Of a stretch of DNA of 26,510 nucleotides, positions 1 to 8,824 are shown one piece after another. The position numbers and the translations under genes are program-made. The notes under the pieces were generated by a model. The model saw nothing but the letters and a program-made list of their open reading frames with translations, did no database searches and was not told the DNA's origin. Every line of letters begins with the position of its first letter. Position 1 is the stretch's first letter. The DNA is taken from assembly GCA_030529305.1 (NCBI GenBank), contig JAUMXD010000013.1, forward strand, positions 1 through 26,510, read 5' to 3'. This stretch comes from Allobrachymonas sp. Its GTDB lineage: Bacteria; Pseudomonadota; Gammaproteobacteria; Burkholderiales; Burkholderiaceae.

Positions 1-1
1 T

Positions 2-2419
2 CGCGATCAGGTCGACGGCTTGATGCGCAGCGTTGCCGAGCGTGATGGCCAGATCGTCGAGTACAACGAACGGACTAATAGTCTGACGGCTGAAATAGAA
101 CGTCAAGGGGAACGAGCCTTGGCGTTGAACGCAGAGTTGGAGAATGCGCGGGCAGAACTTCTAGCTGTGTTTGCAAGTAATTCTTGGCTCTTCACTCGCC
201 CTTTGCGTGAAGCAAGGCGTTGGGTTTCGTCCCCTGTGACGCAGGCAAAACGTTATGCCAAGGCTGCTTTAAGGCAAGGAAAACGCGTCTACCAAAGTTT
301 GCCGTTGAGTTATCAAACCAAGGCTCGCCACCGCCAATTCATCGCCAAGTTTTTTCCTCGCTTGCTACTGGCAACTGGTGTACCAGCGACTGCAGTTTCT
401 GAACTTGCGGATTCACATCGGGCCTTGCCCGTGCCTAATTCCAAAGAAGTTGGAACCGAAGTAACGGGTGTTACGTCCAATATTGTGATTCCCGCAGGGG
501 ATTGTCCAACCGTTTCAGTCATCATTCCTGTCTATGGGAAGGTCGATTACACATTGCGATGTCTTGCATCGATTGCAAACAACCTGCCTGAAATTGCTTT
601 TGAAGTTATTGTGGTGGATGACTGCTCCCCGGATGAATCGTTTGATATTTTGTCCAAAGTGCAGGGCATTCGCTTGTTGCGTAACGAGGGGAATCAGGGT
701 TTCATCCGCTCCTGCAATAACGGAGCCAAGGCTGCTCTTGGCAGTTATCTTTACTTTCTGAACAACGATACGGAAGTGACTTCTGGGTGGATGGACGAGC
801 TTGTTCGTACTTTTGCCGAATTTCCTGGCACAGGTCTGGCGGGATCAAAGCTGCTTTACCCAGATGGACGGCTTCAGGAAGCCGGTGGCATCATCTGGCA
901 GGATGGCAGTGCTTGGAATTTCGGACGTCTTCAAAATCCCAGCTTGCCTGTTTACAACTACGCGAGAGAAGTAGATTATTGTTCTGGGGCGTCCATCATG
1001 GTGCCCAAGGCGCTATTTGATGAGCTGGGTGGTTTTGATGAACATTACCTGCCTGCATATTGCGAAGATAGCGACTTGGCTTTAAAGATACGCGATAAAG
1101 GCTATCGCGTGATTTATCAGCCCATGTCTGCTGTTTTCCACTTTGAAGGCATTACTTCCGGCACTGACACAAGTCAAGGTACCAAAGCTTATCAAGTGGA
1201 AAACAGCAAGAAGCTGTTTGCGCGCTGGCAGCAACGTCTGAAGGCTCATCAAGCTCCTGGCGCAGACGTTGATGCGGCAAAGGATCGAAAAGCAACACGC
1301 AGGGCTCTGGTTCTTGATCATTGCACTCCCACTCCGAATCAAGACGCTGGTTCGGTAACTGTATTCAATCTTCTGCTTCTTTTGAGGGAGATGAATTTTC
1401 AGGTCACCTTCATCCCTGAAGACAATTTTCTCTATATGCCAGAGTACACGACTGCCTTGCAGCGGGTGGGGGTTGAAGTGCTTTATGCGCCTGCAGTCAC
1501 CAGCGTGGAGCAGCACTTGCAAGAGTTTGGTGGGCGATACGACTTGGCATTTCTTTTCCGTCCTGGTGTCGTTGAACGACATCTGAAAGCCGTTCGCAAA
1601 TATTCACCCAAAGCAAAGGTGCTCTTTCACACCGTGGATTTGCACTTCTTGCGCATGTCACGCGAAGCGGCACTGCAGAATAGTCAAACCAAGCAAAAAG
1701 CGGCCAACGAAATGCGGGAGCGTGAATTGGCCGCAATTCGTGCCGCAGACGCCAGTATTGTCCATAGCACAACCGAGCTGGAAATTCTCCGCCCCTTGCT
1801 GTCTGAAGCCAAACTTCATGTGTTCCCTTTGATTATGGATATCAAGGGAACAGATCGTCCCTTTACCCAGCGCAAGGATATTGTCTTTGTCGGCGGCTAT
1901 CAACACCCCCCCAATGTTGATGCTGTGCAATACTTCGTTGCAGAAGTCATGCCTTTGCTACGAAAGCAACTTCCAGGAGTTTGCTTCCATATTGTTGGTA
2001 GCAATGCGCCCTCGGAGATACAGGCATTGGCTGCAGAGGATATCATCGTTACCGGCTTTGTCGAAGACTTGGATCCGTTGCTGAATACCATGAGAGTTTC
2101 GGTTGCACCGCTGCGCTACGGCGCAGGCATAAAAGGCAAGATTGGTACAGCCATGGCTGTTGGTTTGCCCGTGGTGGCTACTTCATTGGCGGCAGAGGGA
2201 ATGTCACTTACCAATAGAGAAAACATTCTCGTAGCGGATGGCGCAGAAGCGCTGACCGATGCGATTGTCCAAATCTATCAAGACGAGGATTTGTGGAAAA
2301 AAATCAGCCAAAACGGTTTGGTTTTTGCTGAGCGGCAATGGGGGCGTACTGCAGCTTGGCAGATAATGAGCACGATTCTGGCCGATATAGACATTGACGT
2401 GAAAGGCAACAATCATTGA
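2..2419 (+). CDS. Two-domain glycosyltransferase (GT2 + GT4), 5'-truncated by window edge
   Basis: The frame is open from base 2, so the true start lies upstream; the first in-window starts are TTG at 20 and ATG at 23 (numbering below is from 20). Residues 1-50 are charged and heptad-like, consistent with the end of a coiled coil. A GT-A family 2 domain spans about 163-380, with SVIIPVYG, the [10 protein letters not shown] motif, the FLNNDTEV DxD-type site and the CEDSDLALK acidic motif. A GT-B family 4 domain spans about 430-795, with [10 protein letters not shown], the [13 protein letters not shown] nucleotide-binding loop and GLPVVAT. Such fusions build surface polysaccharides (O-antigen, capsule) by adding two sugars from nucleotide donors on the cytoplasmic side. 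The heptose genes downstream fit this role. Acceptor and sugar specificity cannot be read from sequence. Confidence 0.9.
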   Translation, partial: RDQVDGLMRSVAERDGQIVEYNERTNSLTAEIERQGERALALNAELENARAELLAVFASNSWLFTRPLREARRWVSSPVTQAKRYAKAALRQGKRVYQSLPLSYQTKARHRQFIAKFFPRLLLATGVPATAVSELADSHRALPVPNSKEVGTEVTGVTSNIVIPAGDCPTVSVIIPVYGKVDYTLRCLASIANNLPEIAFEVIVVDDCSPDESFDILSKVQGIRLLRNEGNQGFIRSCNNGAKAALGSYLYFLNNDTEVTSGWMDELVRTFAEFPGTGLAGSKLLYPDGRLQEAGGIIWQDGSAWNFGRLQNPSLPVYNYAREVDYCSGASIMVPKALFDELGGFDEHYLPAYCEDSDLALKIRDKGYRVIYQPMSAVFHFEGITSGTDTSQGTKAYQVENSKKLFARWQQRLKAHQAPGADVDAAKDRKATRRALVLDHCTPTPNQDAGSVTVFNLLLLLREMNFQVTFIPEDNFLYMPEYTTALQRVGVEVLYAPAVTSVEQHLQEFGGRYDLAFLFRPGVVERHLKAVRKYSPKAKVLFHTVDLHFLRMSREAALQNSQTKQKAANEMRERELAAIRAADASIVHSTTELEILRPLLSEAKLHVFPLIMDIKGTDRPFTQRKDIVFVGGYQHPPNVDAVQYFVAEVMPLLRKQLPGVCFHIVGSNAPSEIQALAAEDIIVTGFVEDLDPLLNTMRVSVAPLRYGAGIKGKIGTAMAVGLPVVATSLAAEGMSLTNRENILVADGAEALTDAIVQIYQDEDLWKKISQNGLVFAERQWGRTAAWQIMSTILADIDIDVKGNNH

Positions 2420-2505
2420 TTGCGCAAGGAATCTATAAAAATCGGGTTGCTTCTGGGTTATATGCAGTTGCAAGATTGTGGCAAATATTTCGAGATTAAA
2501 AGAAA

Positions 2506-3375
2506 ATGAGATTATTTGTAATTGGTGCCACAGGTTATATAGGAAGAAACTTATTCGCACGTGCAAAAAAATCAGGCGAGGCTTTTGGTACTTCATCATC
2601 GGATAGAGGGGGACTTCTACCCTTGCGTTTAGATGAATCGAATAGCTTTGATTATGATCAGATTTGTTGTGGTGATGTTATTCTATTAACAGCGGCCATT
2701 TCGGCGCCCGATACTTGTGCGCGAGAGCACGAGCAAGCATGGGCAGTAAATGTTGATGGAACCTCGCATTTCATCCAGAGAGCTATTGATCGTGGTGCAC
2801 GCGTGATTTTTTTTTCCAGCGATGCTGTATATGGTGAGCGTGAAAAAGAGTTTGCTGAAACGATGGAATGTAATCCCGCAGGGGACTATGCGAGAATGAA
2901 GTTTGAGGTTGAACGGCGTTTTTTGAGCAACTTGTCATTTAAAGCTGTCCGTCTTTCGTATGTCTTCTCTCGAGAGGATAAGTTTAGTAATTATTTGAGT
3001 AAGTGCATCGAGCAAGATAAGGAGGCCGATCTATTTCATCCGTTCTTCCGTGCTATCGTTCATCGAGATGATGTTATCGAAGGCGTCTTGGCTCTAGCTA
3101 CTAAATGGGATGATGTTTCTGAAAAAATAATTAATTTTGGAGGGCCGCAGATTCTTTCTCGAATTGATTTTGCAGAGTGTCTGCGAGAGTCTCATTTTTA
3201 TAATCTGCGCTTCAAGGTAACAGAGCCTGATGCAAGTTTTTTTGCAAATCGGCCACGCATTATTGCAATGAAATCACCAATTTTTCAAAAACTATTGGGT
3301 AGATTGCCGCGTACACTTCACGAAGCCGTCAGTTTGGAGTTCGCATCTTCAATATCGAAAGATTCTTATGAATAA
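2506..3375 (+). CDS. NAD(P)-dependent SDR sugar epimerase/reductase (RmlD-like)
   Basis: This is a 289-residue extended short-chain dehydrogenase. The Rossmann motif GATGYIG is at residues 8-14, the catalytic Ser region is FFSSDAVYG, and the YxxxK pair is in DYARMKFEVE. It has about the length of RmlD-type 4-keto reductases and is shorter than most epimerases. It overlaps the start of the dehydratase gene by 8 bases and sits in the GDP-heptose operon. By inference it could reduce or epimerise the 4-keto sugar made by that dehydratase, like DmhB-type reductases in 6-deoxy-heptose synthesis; sequence alone does not prove this. Its base composition is the most AT-rich of the cluster, which hints at separate acquisition. 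It starts at ATG 2506 after a purine-rich stretch (AAAAGAAA) without a strong Shine-Dalgarno. Confidence 0.82.
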   Translation: MRLFVIGATGYIGRNLFARAKKSGEAFGTSSSDRGGLLPLRLDESNSFDYDQICCGDVILLTAAISAPDTCAREHEQAWAVNVDGTSHFIQRAIDRGARVIFFSSDAVYGEREKEFAETMECNPAGDYARMKFEVERRFLSNLSFKAVRLSYVFSREDKFSNYLSKCIEQDKEADLFHPFFRAIVHRDDVIEGVLALATKWDDVSEKIINFGGPQILSRIDFAECLRESHFYNLRFKVTEPDASFFANRPRIIAMKSPIFQKLLGRLPRTLHEAVSLEFASSISKDSYE

Positions 3376-4399
3376 AAAAATATTAATTACTGGAATTACC
3401 GGACAAGTTGGTTCTCAACTTGCGGATTACGTGCTTCAGAATACATCGTATGATGTCATCGGCATGATGCGTTGGCAAGAGCCGATGGATAATCTGTATC
3501 ATTTAACCGATCGTATTAATCGCAAAGAGCGAATCAGTCTGTATTATGCCGACTTGAATGACTATTCAGCACTGAATCGCATGCTCAAAAGCGTTCGGCC
3601 AGAATATATCTCGCACTTGGCTGCACAATCATACCCGAAGACATCATTTGATATTCCGATTGAGACATTGCAGACAAACATTATTGGTACCGCTAATTTG
3701 CTGGAAGCTGTTCGTCAGCAAAAAGAGATGGATGGTTACAACCCGGTGGTGCATGTCTGCTCTTCAAGCGAAGTTTATGGGCGCGCTAAGCCTGGGGCTC
3801 CTCTTGCGGAAGAGACGCCTTTCCATGGTGCAAGTCCTTATAGCATCAGCAAAATTGGCACTGATTATTTGGGGCGTTTCTATGGTGAAGCTTATGGCCT
3901 ACGTACCTTTGTGACTCGCATGGGTACACATTCTGGTCCTCGGCGTAGTGACGTATTTTTCGAAAGTACTGTGGCGAAGCAGATCGCATTGATTGAATCG
4001 GGTTACCAATCACCCGAGATTCTTGTTGGAAATCTTGCCAGCACCCGAACTTTTCAAGACGCGAGGGACGCTGTCAGAGCTTACTTTCTCCTAATGGAGG
4101 CGTGTGCACAAGGGAAAATCTCCTGTGGAGACTATTTCAACATTGCGGGAGAAGAAGCTTTCCAATTGCCGGAGGTCATCCAAATTTTGCTGAGTTTTAG
4201 CACTCGCTCTGATATTAAGATCGTGACTGATCAAGAGCGTTTAAGGCCAATTGATGCCGATTATCAAATGTTTGATAACACCAAAATTCGCAAAGCGATT
4301 GACTGGAAGCCTGAAATTCCGGCCAGAAAAATGTTTGAAGATTTGTTAAACCACTGGCGCAGCGAAATTAAAAAAGGGCGCATTCCATTAAACCGCTGA
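3368..4399 (+). CDS. GDP-sugar 4,6-dehydratase (GDP-mannose 4,6-dehydratase family; probably GDP-heptose-specific)
   Basis: This 343-residue SDR has the Gmd layout: GITGQVGSQLADYVL cofactor loop at the N-terminus, HLAAQSYPKTSF, the active-site SSSEVYG, and YSISK giving the YxxxK pair, followed by an RMGTHSGPRRSDVFFES substrate loop. Family members remove water from C4/C6 of a GDP-hexose or GDP-heptose to give the 4-keto-6-deoxy sugar. The gene is directly followed by hddA, gmhA, hddC and gmhB, so GDP-D-glycero-D-manno-heptose is the likely substrate, as for DmhA of Yersinia pseudotuberculosis and WcbK of Burkholderia pseudomallei. An ordinary GDP-mannose dehydratase remains possible. Its start overlaps the preceding SDR gene by 8 bases, and its stop TGA shares bases with a possible ATG at 4399. 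Confidence 0.87.
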   Translation: MNKKILITGITGQVGSQLADYVLQNTSYDVIGMMRWQEPMDNLYHLTDRINRKERISLYYADLNDYSALNRMLKSVRPEYISHLAAQSYPKTSFDIPIETLQTNIIGTANLLEAVRQQKEMDGYNPVVHVCSSSEVYGRAKPGAPLAEETPFHGASPYSISKIGTDYLGRFYGEAYGLRTFVTRMGTHSGPRRSDVFFESTVAKQIALIESGYQSPEILVGNLASTRTFQDARDAVRAYFLLMEACAQGKISCGDYFNIAGEEAFQLPEVIQILLSFSTRSDIKIVTDQERLRPIDADYQMFDNTKIRKAIDWKPEIPARKMFEDLLNHWRSEIKKGRIPLNR

Positions 4400-4410
4400 T
4401 GGGGGGTGAA

Positions 4411-5442
4411 ATGCAAATTTATCGTGCGCGTGCGCCACTGCGCCTCGGGTTGGCAGGTGGAGGTACTGATGTTTCACCGTATTGTGATACATACGGTGGA
4501 TACATACTCAATGCCGCCATTGACCGTTATGCGTATGCCGTAATTAAAAAGCTGGAGAAGCCTATTCTTCGCTTCATTGCGACAGATCAAGGTGTCGAGA
4601 GTGTTGTTCCAGCACACATGCCGCTATCCCTTGATAGCACACTTGATTTGCATAAAGCGGTGTACAACTATATTATCAATAACTTTAATGATGGGATTCC
4701 TATCCCATTAGAGTTAACTACCTTCTGTGATGCTCCAGCCGGCTCTGGCTTGGGCTCATCTTCTACACTGGTAGTAGCGATGATCCGCGCCTTTGTTGAA
4801 TTGCTCAATTTACCTTTGGATGACTACACTATTGCCCACATGGCTTATCAAATTGAAAGGATAGATTGCGGGCAGCAAGGAGGGCGGCAAGATCAATATT
4901 CTGCAGCATTTGGCGGTTTCAATTTTATGGAGTTTTATGCCGATGAACGTGCTGTCATTACTCCGCTACGCATTAAGAACTGGATTATTTGCGAGTTAGA
5001 GTCTTCTCTTGTTCTTTATTTCACAGGTGTTTCGCGCGAGTCAGCGCATATTATTGCTGATCAGAGTAATAACATAAAAAATGGAATATCAAATGCGCTG
5101 GAAGCAATGCATAATATAAAGTGCGAGGCATTGACAATGAAAGAGTGTTTACTGCGCGGAGATTTCTCTGGATTGGTTGAGTCCATGCGCCTAGGCTGGG
5201 AGAACAAGAAGCGCTCGGCTAAAACAGTATCTAATCCGCGCATTGATGCCATCTACGATGCGGCTATTCGCTCAGGGGCATTGTCGGGTAAAGTATCTGG
5301 CGCAGGTGGTGGTGGTTTTATGTGGTTCTTTGTGCCTGCCGAAAAACGCAGGAATGTAATCCATACCCTGAGCGGCTTTGGTGGACAAGTAAGCAATTGC
5401 CACTTTACAAAATACGGAGCGCAAGCATGGAGAGTTGCATGA
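4411..5442 (+). CDS. hddA: D-glycero-alpha-D-manno-heptose-7-phosphate kinase
   Basis: GHMP-family kinase of 343 residues that phosphorylates C1 of heptose-7-phosphate to give the alpha-1,7-bisphosphate in the GDP-heptose branch. The N-terminus RARAPLRLGLAGGGTDVSPY is typical of HddA. The ATP-binding GHMP motif 2 is PAGSGLGSSS at about residues 109-118, and the C-terminal motif 3 is SGKVSGAGGGGFMWFF. I chose ATG 4411 because family members begin close to this RARAP motif and a GGGGGGTGA stretch lies just before it. ATG 4399, overlapping the upstream stop, would add four residues (MGGE). The stop at 5440-5442 overlaps the gmhA start, implying coupled translation. Confidence 0.93.
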   Translation: MQIYRARAPLRLGLAGGGTDVSPYCDTYGGYILNAAIDRYAYAVIKKLEKPILRFIATDQGVESVVPAHMPLSLDSTLDLHKAVYNYIINNFNDGIPIPLELTTFCDAPAGSGLGSSSTLVVAMIRAFVELLNLPLDDYTIAHMAYQIERIDCGQQGGRQDQYSAAFGGFNFMEFYADERAVITPLRIKNWIICELESSLVLYFTGVSRESAHIIADQSNNIKNGISNALEAMHNIKCEALTMKECLLRGDFSGLVESMRLGWENKKRSAKTVSNPRIDAIYDAAIRSGALSGKVSGAGGGGFMWFFVPAEKRRNVIHTLSGFGGQVSNCHFTKYGAQAWRVA

Positions 5443-6023
5443 AAAATTACATCATGGCCCAAATTCAAGAAACCCAAGGGGTGATGTCAGCCATGTTGGC
5501 GGACGATGCGCTTCTGGCGCGGGTTAAAGCTGCGGCTGAAGCTTGCATCGCATCTCTGAAAAACAACGGCAAGATTCTACTTGCCGGAAACGGTGGCAGT
5601 GCCGCTGATGCACAGCATATTGCTGGTGAGTTTGTCAGCCGATTTGCCTTTGATCGCCCTGGACTGCCAGCCATTGCACTGACAACTGACACCTCTATTC
5701 TCACGGCGATAGGTAACGATTATGGCTATGATAAACTGTTTGCGCGCCAAGTGCAATCACATGCCCAAAAAGGCGATGTTTTTATTGCCTATACCACTTC
5801 CGGAAAATCTGCCAACATAATTGCGGCGCTGCATGAGGCGAAGAGGCGTGGAGTTATCTGCATTGGCATGACGGGTAATCGTGGCGGCCCCATGCAAGAG
5901 TTATGCGACTACTATGTGGATGTCCCATCGGCTGAGACTCCCAAAATTCAAGAGGGGCATGCTGTGTTGGGCCATATCCTGTGCGGCCTGGTTGAGCGCG
6001 CACTGTTCAAGGTATCGGCTTGA
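5439..6023 (+). CDS. gmhA: Phosphoheptose (sedoheptulose-7-phosphate) isomerase
   Basis: This SIS-fold enzyme of 194 residues (E. coli GmhA has 192) converts sedoheptulose-7-phosphate to D-glycero-D-manno-heptose-7-phosphate in the cytosol. Visible motifs are AGNGGSAADAQHIAGEF, TTDTSILTAIGNDYG and TTSGKSANI. The expected metal-site residues fall at H60, E64, Q171 and H179, with the same spacing as in characterised GmhA proteins, so it should be active. Start ATG 5439 overlaps the hddA stop in an ATGA arrangement and has GGAGAG four bases upstream; ATG 5427 is an alternative four codons earlier. A second gmhA for core LPS may exist elsewhere in the genome, since this copy belongs to the GDP-heptose set. 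Confidence 0.95.
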   Translation: MKNYIMAQIQETQGVMSAMLADDALLARVKAAAEACIASLKNNGKILLAGNGGSAADAQHIAGEFVSRFAFDRPGLPAIALTTDTSILTAIGNDYGYDKLFARQVQSHAQKGDVFIAYTTSGKSANIIAALHEAKRRGVICIGMTGNRGGPMQELCDYYVDVPSAETPKIQEGHAVLGHILCGLVERALFKVSA

Positions 6024-6712
6024 TGGAAGCAATTGTTCTGGCTGGCGGATTTGGCACTAGGTTGCGCCAGGTGGTCGCTGACGTACCTAAGCCAATGGCA
6101 CCTGTTGCCGGACGTCCGTTTTTGGAAATTCTGTTGGAATCACTCATGCGGAAAGGCTTTTCGCGTGTGGTTCTTTCACTAGGCTTTATGGCCGAAAAAA
6201 TATCAAGCTATTTTGGCTCCCGGTTTGCAGGATTGGAACTTTCATACGTTGTGGAAGATGCACCACTCGGTACCGGGGGGGCAATTCGGTTGGCCATGAC
6301 AGCTTGTGCCCAAGATCATGTGTTTGTTTTCAATGGCGATACCTATCTCGACCTTGAAGTTATGCTGCTTGAACAGCAATGGCAGGCAAACCGTCATCCG
6401 ATTGTTGTAGCTAGAGAGGTGCCAGATACCGCGCGCTACGGACGGCTCGTTGTGCATGGAGGGCGGATTATTAGTTTTGCTGAAAAAGGTATTGCAGGAT
6501 TTGGTTTGATTAATGCGGGTTGCTATGTGCTGGCAAGTAACGCTTTGGCGGAGTTCCCCTTGTGTCAAGCATTTTCCATTGAAAGTGACTACTTTGTACC
6601 AGAAGTTGCGCGCGCAACAGTTGAGGTATTTGTGACTGAGGGAATGTTTATCGATATTGGTATTCCAGAAGATTACTACAGGGCACAAGCCCTGTTGGCA
6701 AAAAATGAATAG
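6023..6712 (+). CDS. hddC: D-glycero-alpha-D-manno-heptose 1-phosphate guanylyltransferase
   Basis: Nucleotidyltransferase of 229 residues that joins GTP and heptose-1-phosphate to form GDP-D-glycero-alpha-D-manno-heptose. The signature LAGGFGTRL is at 6-14, the phosphate-contacting Lys is in DVPKPMAPVAGRPF (K23), PLGTGGAI is at 81-88, and the metal-binding Asp is in FNGDTYLDL (D106). The short length fits HddC rather than hexose-1-phosphate enzymes, and the hddA/gmhA/gmhB context supports it. ATG 6023 shares one base with the gmhA stop (TGATG); a TTG one codon earlier is also possible. The gene overlaps gmhB by 8 bases. Confidence 0.92.
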   Translation: MEAIVLAGGFGTRLRQVVADVPKPMAPVAGRPFLEILLESLMRKGFSRVVLSLGFMAEKISSYFGSRFAGLELSYVVEDAPLGTGGAIRLAMTACAQDHVFVFNGDTYLDLEVMLLEQQWQANRHPIVVAREVPDTARYGRLVVHGGRIISFAEKGIAGFGLINAGCYVLASNALAEFPLCQAFSIESDYFVPEVARATVEVFVTEGMFIDIGIPEDYYRAQALLAKNE

Positions 6713-7250
6713 GCCGGCATTATTTCTCGACCGAGATGGCGTGATAAATATTGATCATGGCTATGTGCATACACCGGAAAAATTCGAGTTTGTGCACGGG
6801 ATTTTTGAAGTGGTGGCAGCCGCCAACCGTATGGGATATCTCGTTGTGGTTGTAACCAATCAAGCTGGCATTGGTCGGGGTTACTACACGGAAGCGCAGT
6901 TTCATGAGCTAACTGACTGGATGAAAGCCCGATTCATGGAGCACGGCGGGCGAATTGATGCCGTTTACTTTTGCCCCTACCACCCAGAACACGGGATTGG
7001 GTCTTACCTGCAAAAAAGTGATTATCGCAAACCCGCACCAGGCATGTTGCTACTGGCTGAACAAGAGCTAAAAATTGACATGAAGCGTTCATTAATTATT
7101 GGTGACAAGCCTTCTGATATGGAGGCAGGGCGTGCTGCTGGCATCGGTTGCTTGCTCTATTTAAGCGATAAGGCTGATGAGAAAAGGGGTTGGAAGATTA
7201 TTGGGAATCTTTTCGAGGCATTGCCATACTTGCGTGCTTTGTCAAATTAA
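6705..7250 (+). CDS. gmhB: D-glycero-D-manno-heptose 1,7-bisphosphate phosphatase, lacking the usual zinc site
   Basis: HAD-family phosphatase of 181 residues that removes the C7 phosphate before guanylylation. The nucleophile and acid are D9 and D11 in FLDRDGVIN, motif II is VVTNQAGIGRG, K109 is in YRKPAPGM, and the metal aspartates are in IIGDKPSDMEAG (D134, D138). In E. coli GmhB, CPHH...CDCRKP binds structural zinc. Here the segments read CPYHPEHG and KSDYRKP, so only the first Cys (C90) is kept and the two later Cys are Ser and Tyr. The catalytic residues are intact, so activity is expected. ATG 6705 overlaps hddC by 8 bases. This is the last gene of the operon; a weak AAGGC/GCCTT hairpin near 7302-7316 lies downstream. 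Confidence 0.92.
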   Translation: MNRPALFLDRDGVINIDHGYVHTPEKFEFVHGIFEVVAAANRMGYLVVVVTNQAGIGRGYYTEAQFHELTDWMKARFMEHGGRIDAVYFCPYHPEHGIGSYLQKSDYRKPAPGMLLLAEQELKIDMKRSLIIGDKPSDMEAGRAAGIGCLLYLSDKADEKRGWKIIGNLFEALPYLRALSN

Positions 7251-7576
7251 TTTATATCGCTTGAGTCGGTTTAAATATACTTGGCGTGTAATATAATTAT
7301 AAGGCATGGCGCCTTGATAGTTAATATATGATACCAGTTGGTGTTGAAAAAATATCGATTTTTGATTGGTTTTAAAAACTTAAAGTCCTCGCCTACTTCA
7401 GCAGTTCTTGTCTATGCCGTTGATCGCTTTGAATTGAGATCCTAAATATCAATTGTAATATTATTTTAGAGCAATCTCAAAGCATGACGACAGCTTGGGT
7501 TGCAGTAGTGTAGCTGAATTTTGATTGTAAGTAATTATTTATGTATTGTTTTTCAAAGCCTTTAGGTTCCGATTTT
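7251..7576. other. AT-rich gap without a recognisable gene
   Basis: This stretch separates the polysaccharide operon from the minus-strand RTX region. It is strongly AT-rich, has no open frame with a ribosome site, and shows only a short AAGGC/GCCTT inverted repeat near 7302-7316 without a T-run. No tRNA or mobile-element end was recognised. Confidence 0.5.
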
Positions 7577-7854
7577 TCAGGCAAATAATTTTTCATAAGC
7601 AACAAATACCTGTTGGCTTGCTGCTGGTTCCCGTTCAAGTCTTGGCAAAGACTGCATGATGGATTTGGCCTTTTGGGCTGCGAGTTTATTCATTTCCCCC
7701 TGATTCTGATGGCCCGCCGCCCTGCAGGCTTTTCGGCCATATGCGTGCATCTGCATCGATATTGATGCAAAACTCATAGCTTGGCTTGAAAGCAGGTTGC
7801 GCTTGAACAGCAAAGGCGAACGAGGCAGTCAATATCAAAAAAGATGTTTTTCAT
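7577..7854 (-). pseudogene. Broken gene for a small secreted protein (about 91 residues if repaired)
   Basis: ATG at 7854 (minus) follows an AGAGG ribosome site and opens MKNIF, then shifts at a run of six T (plus-strand A 7837-7842). Removing one T gives a classic signal peptide, ILTASFAFAVQA, with an AxA-type cleavage site. That frame continues to a run of five G (plus-strand C 7696-7700). Removing one G joins it to the frame EMNKLAAQKAKSIMQ..., which ends at 7577. The 278-base span minus two bases is exactly 92 codons. Without these repairs only a TTG-started 78-codon frame is left. The function is unknown. It may be a real pseudogene or carry sequencing errors; both shifts are one extra base in a homopolymer. 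Confidence 0.5.
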
Positions 7855-7973
7855 TACCTGTTACCTCTGGAAAGAGAGGCTTGTCTCAGGGTATTGATCA
7901 CCCAAAAGAGACAAGTTATTTGTTTGCATGGCGAGTGAGCTTTCAATCCGGATATTGAATCCAGTTCCCAAAT

Positions 7974-8343
7974 TCAAAGATAAATTTTGCCGTTTTTGCT
8001 GCTCACCGTCATATGCAGGATTTCGGCTTTGAGCTTCTTTATGCTGGGATCTGCATCCTGAAAAAAGGCATAAAGTTTAACTTTCATTGCTTGATTGTTG
8101 CTGACCATCGATTCAATTGCGCGTGCCTTGCTTTCATCGGTAACTTTCAAGGCCGCCATTTGCTCGTCGCTGTAGCTGGCAAAGGCTTGATTCAGGGTGT
8201 TGAGATAGTGCTCTTTGCCGAAATCCTGCATGAACTGCAGATGGATGGGCGTTGTAGTCGGAATGCTTCGGAGCAAGATCAACCAAAGTGGCAAAGGCGC
8301 ATAAAACCAACTTGTTGTTTTCAGGCAGAGCGGCAGCTGTCAT
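7974..8343 (-). pseudogene. Frameshifted short paralogue of the RTX-like protein's N-terminal domain
   Basis: ATG at 8343 (minus) has AAAGGA just upstream and encodes MTAAALPENNKLVLCAFATL...SDYNA. The frame then shifts by one extra C at plus-strand 8247-8249. In the corrected frame it continues IHLQFMQDFGKEHYLNTL, then LNQAFASYSDEQ, and stops at 7974, giving 122 residues. The first 60 residues match the start of the 610-residue neighbour (LVMRAFITLTATTPSKADYQ and LNNLFASYTDEQ). The remaining part, rich in Lys and Met, has no counterpart that I recognise. The intact ribosome site and single shift suggest recent damage or a sequencing error. Without repair, the downstream part could only start at internal codons such as 8294. 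Confidence 0.65.
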
Positions 8344-8670
8344 GTTCGAATCCTTTCACAAAAAGAAATAGCCCTTTGTAGAGAGCCTATGCAAGCAAAC
8401 AGTGCCAACGTAGTTCACTTGTCTGAATGCTTGCTGCAAAAAACTGTAAGCTCAAGTTGTGTATTGTTGAAGCAAAAAAGATTGTTAATCAAGTTTGAAA
8501 ATTTTGACAGGATGTGTGCCGTTCATTTTTGGATGCTTGGTGTTTTTAATTAAGCGTATCAATTTCGCATTGATGCGGTTCTTGGATGGATTTTCTGCGT
8601 GAGCTGTGAATCATTTGATTCAGTAACTTGGATTGCAAGTCTGCATGAGCGAAGCGATAATGATGAAATT
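8344..8670. other. AT-rich gap between RTX-like gene and its decayed paralogue
   Basis: No open frame with a plausible ribosome site is seen on either strand here apart from the upstream end of the paralogue (AAAGGA near 8352-8357 on the minus strand). The stretch probably contains the promoter of the paralogue, but I could not pick a convincing -35/-10 pair. Confidence 0.4.
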
Positions 8671-8712
8671 CAATAAATAAAAATAAACCCCATTACCGTG
8701 ATGGCAATGGGG
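8671..8712 (-). terminator. Rho-independent terminator of the RTX-like gene
   Basis: On the minus strand a hairpin with CCCCATT/AATGGGG arms (8712-8688), extended by an inner CC/GG pair, is followed directly by TTTATTTTTATTTATT. It lies about 110 bases after the RTX-like gene stop, in the right orientation. Confidence 0.85.
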
Positions 8713-8824
8713 TTGATAAGAGTCTTATTGGTTTGAATAAAAATGGTTTTTCATAGGCAGCGCTCCAAACTGATTGTCATATTATCTGGCTTGCAGTGCA
8801 GGCTGCTGAATCAAAAAAGACATA

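Noticed and set aside
2080..2200. Missing Glu of the GT4 EAMA motif (GTAMA here) in the glycosyltransferase
   Set aside because: From memory, GKIGT-type loops are normal in GT2-GT4 fusion proteins of this subfamily, so it is not evidence of inactivity.
5322..5438. Extended 233-residue version of GmhA starting at 5322
   Set aside because: The extra N-terminus overlaps hddA in another frame; length, ribosome site and ATGA overlap favour 5439.
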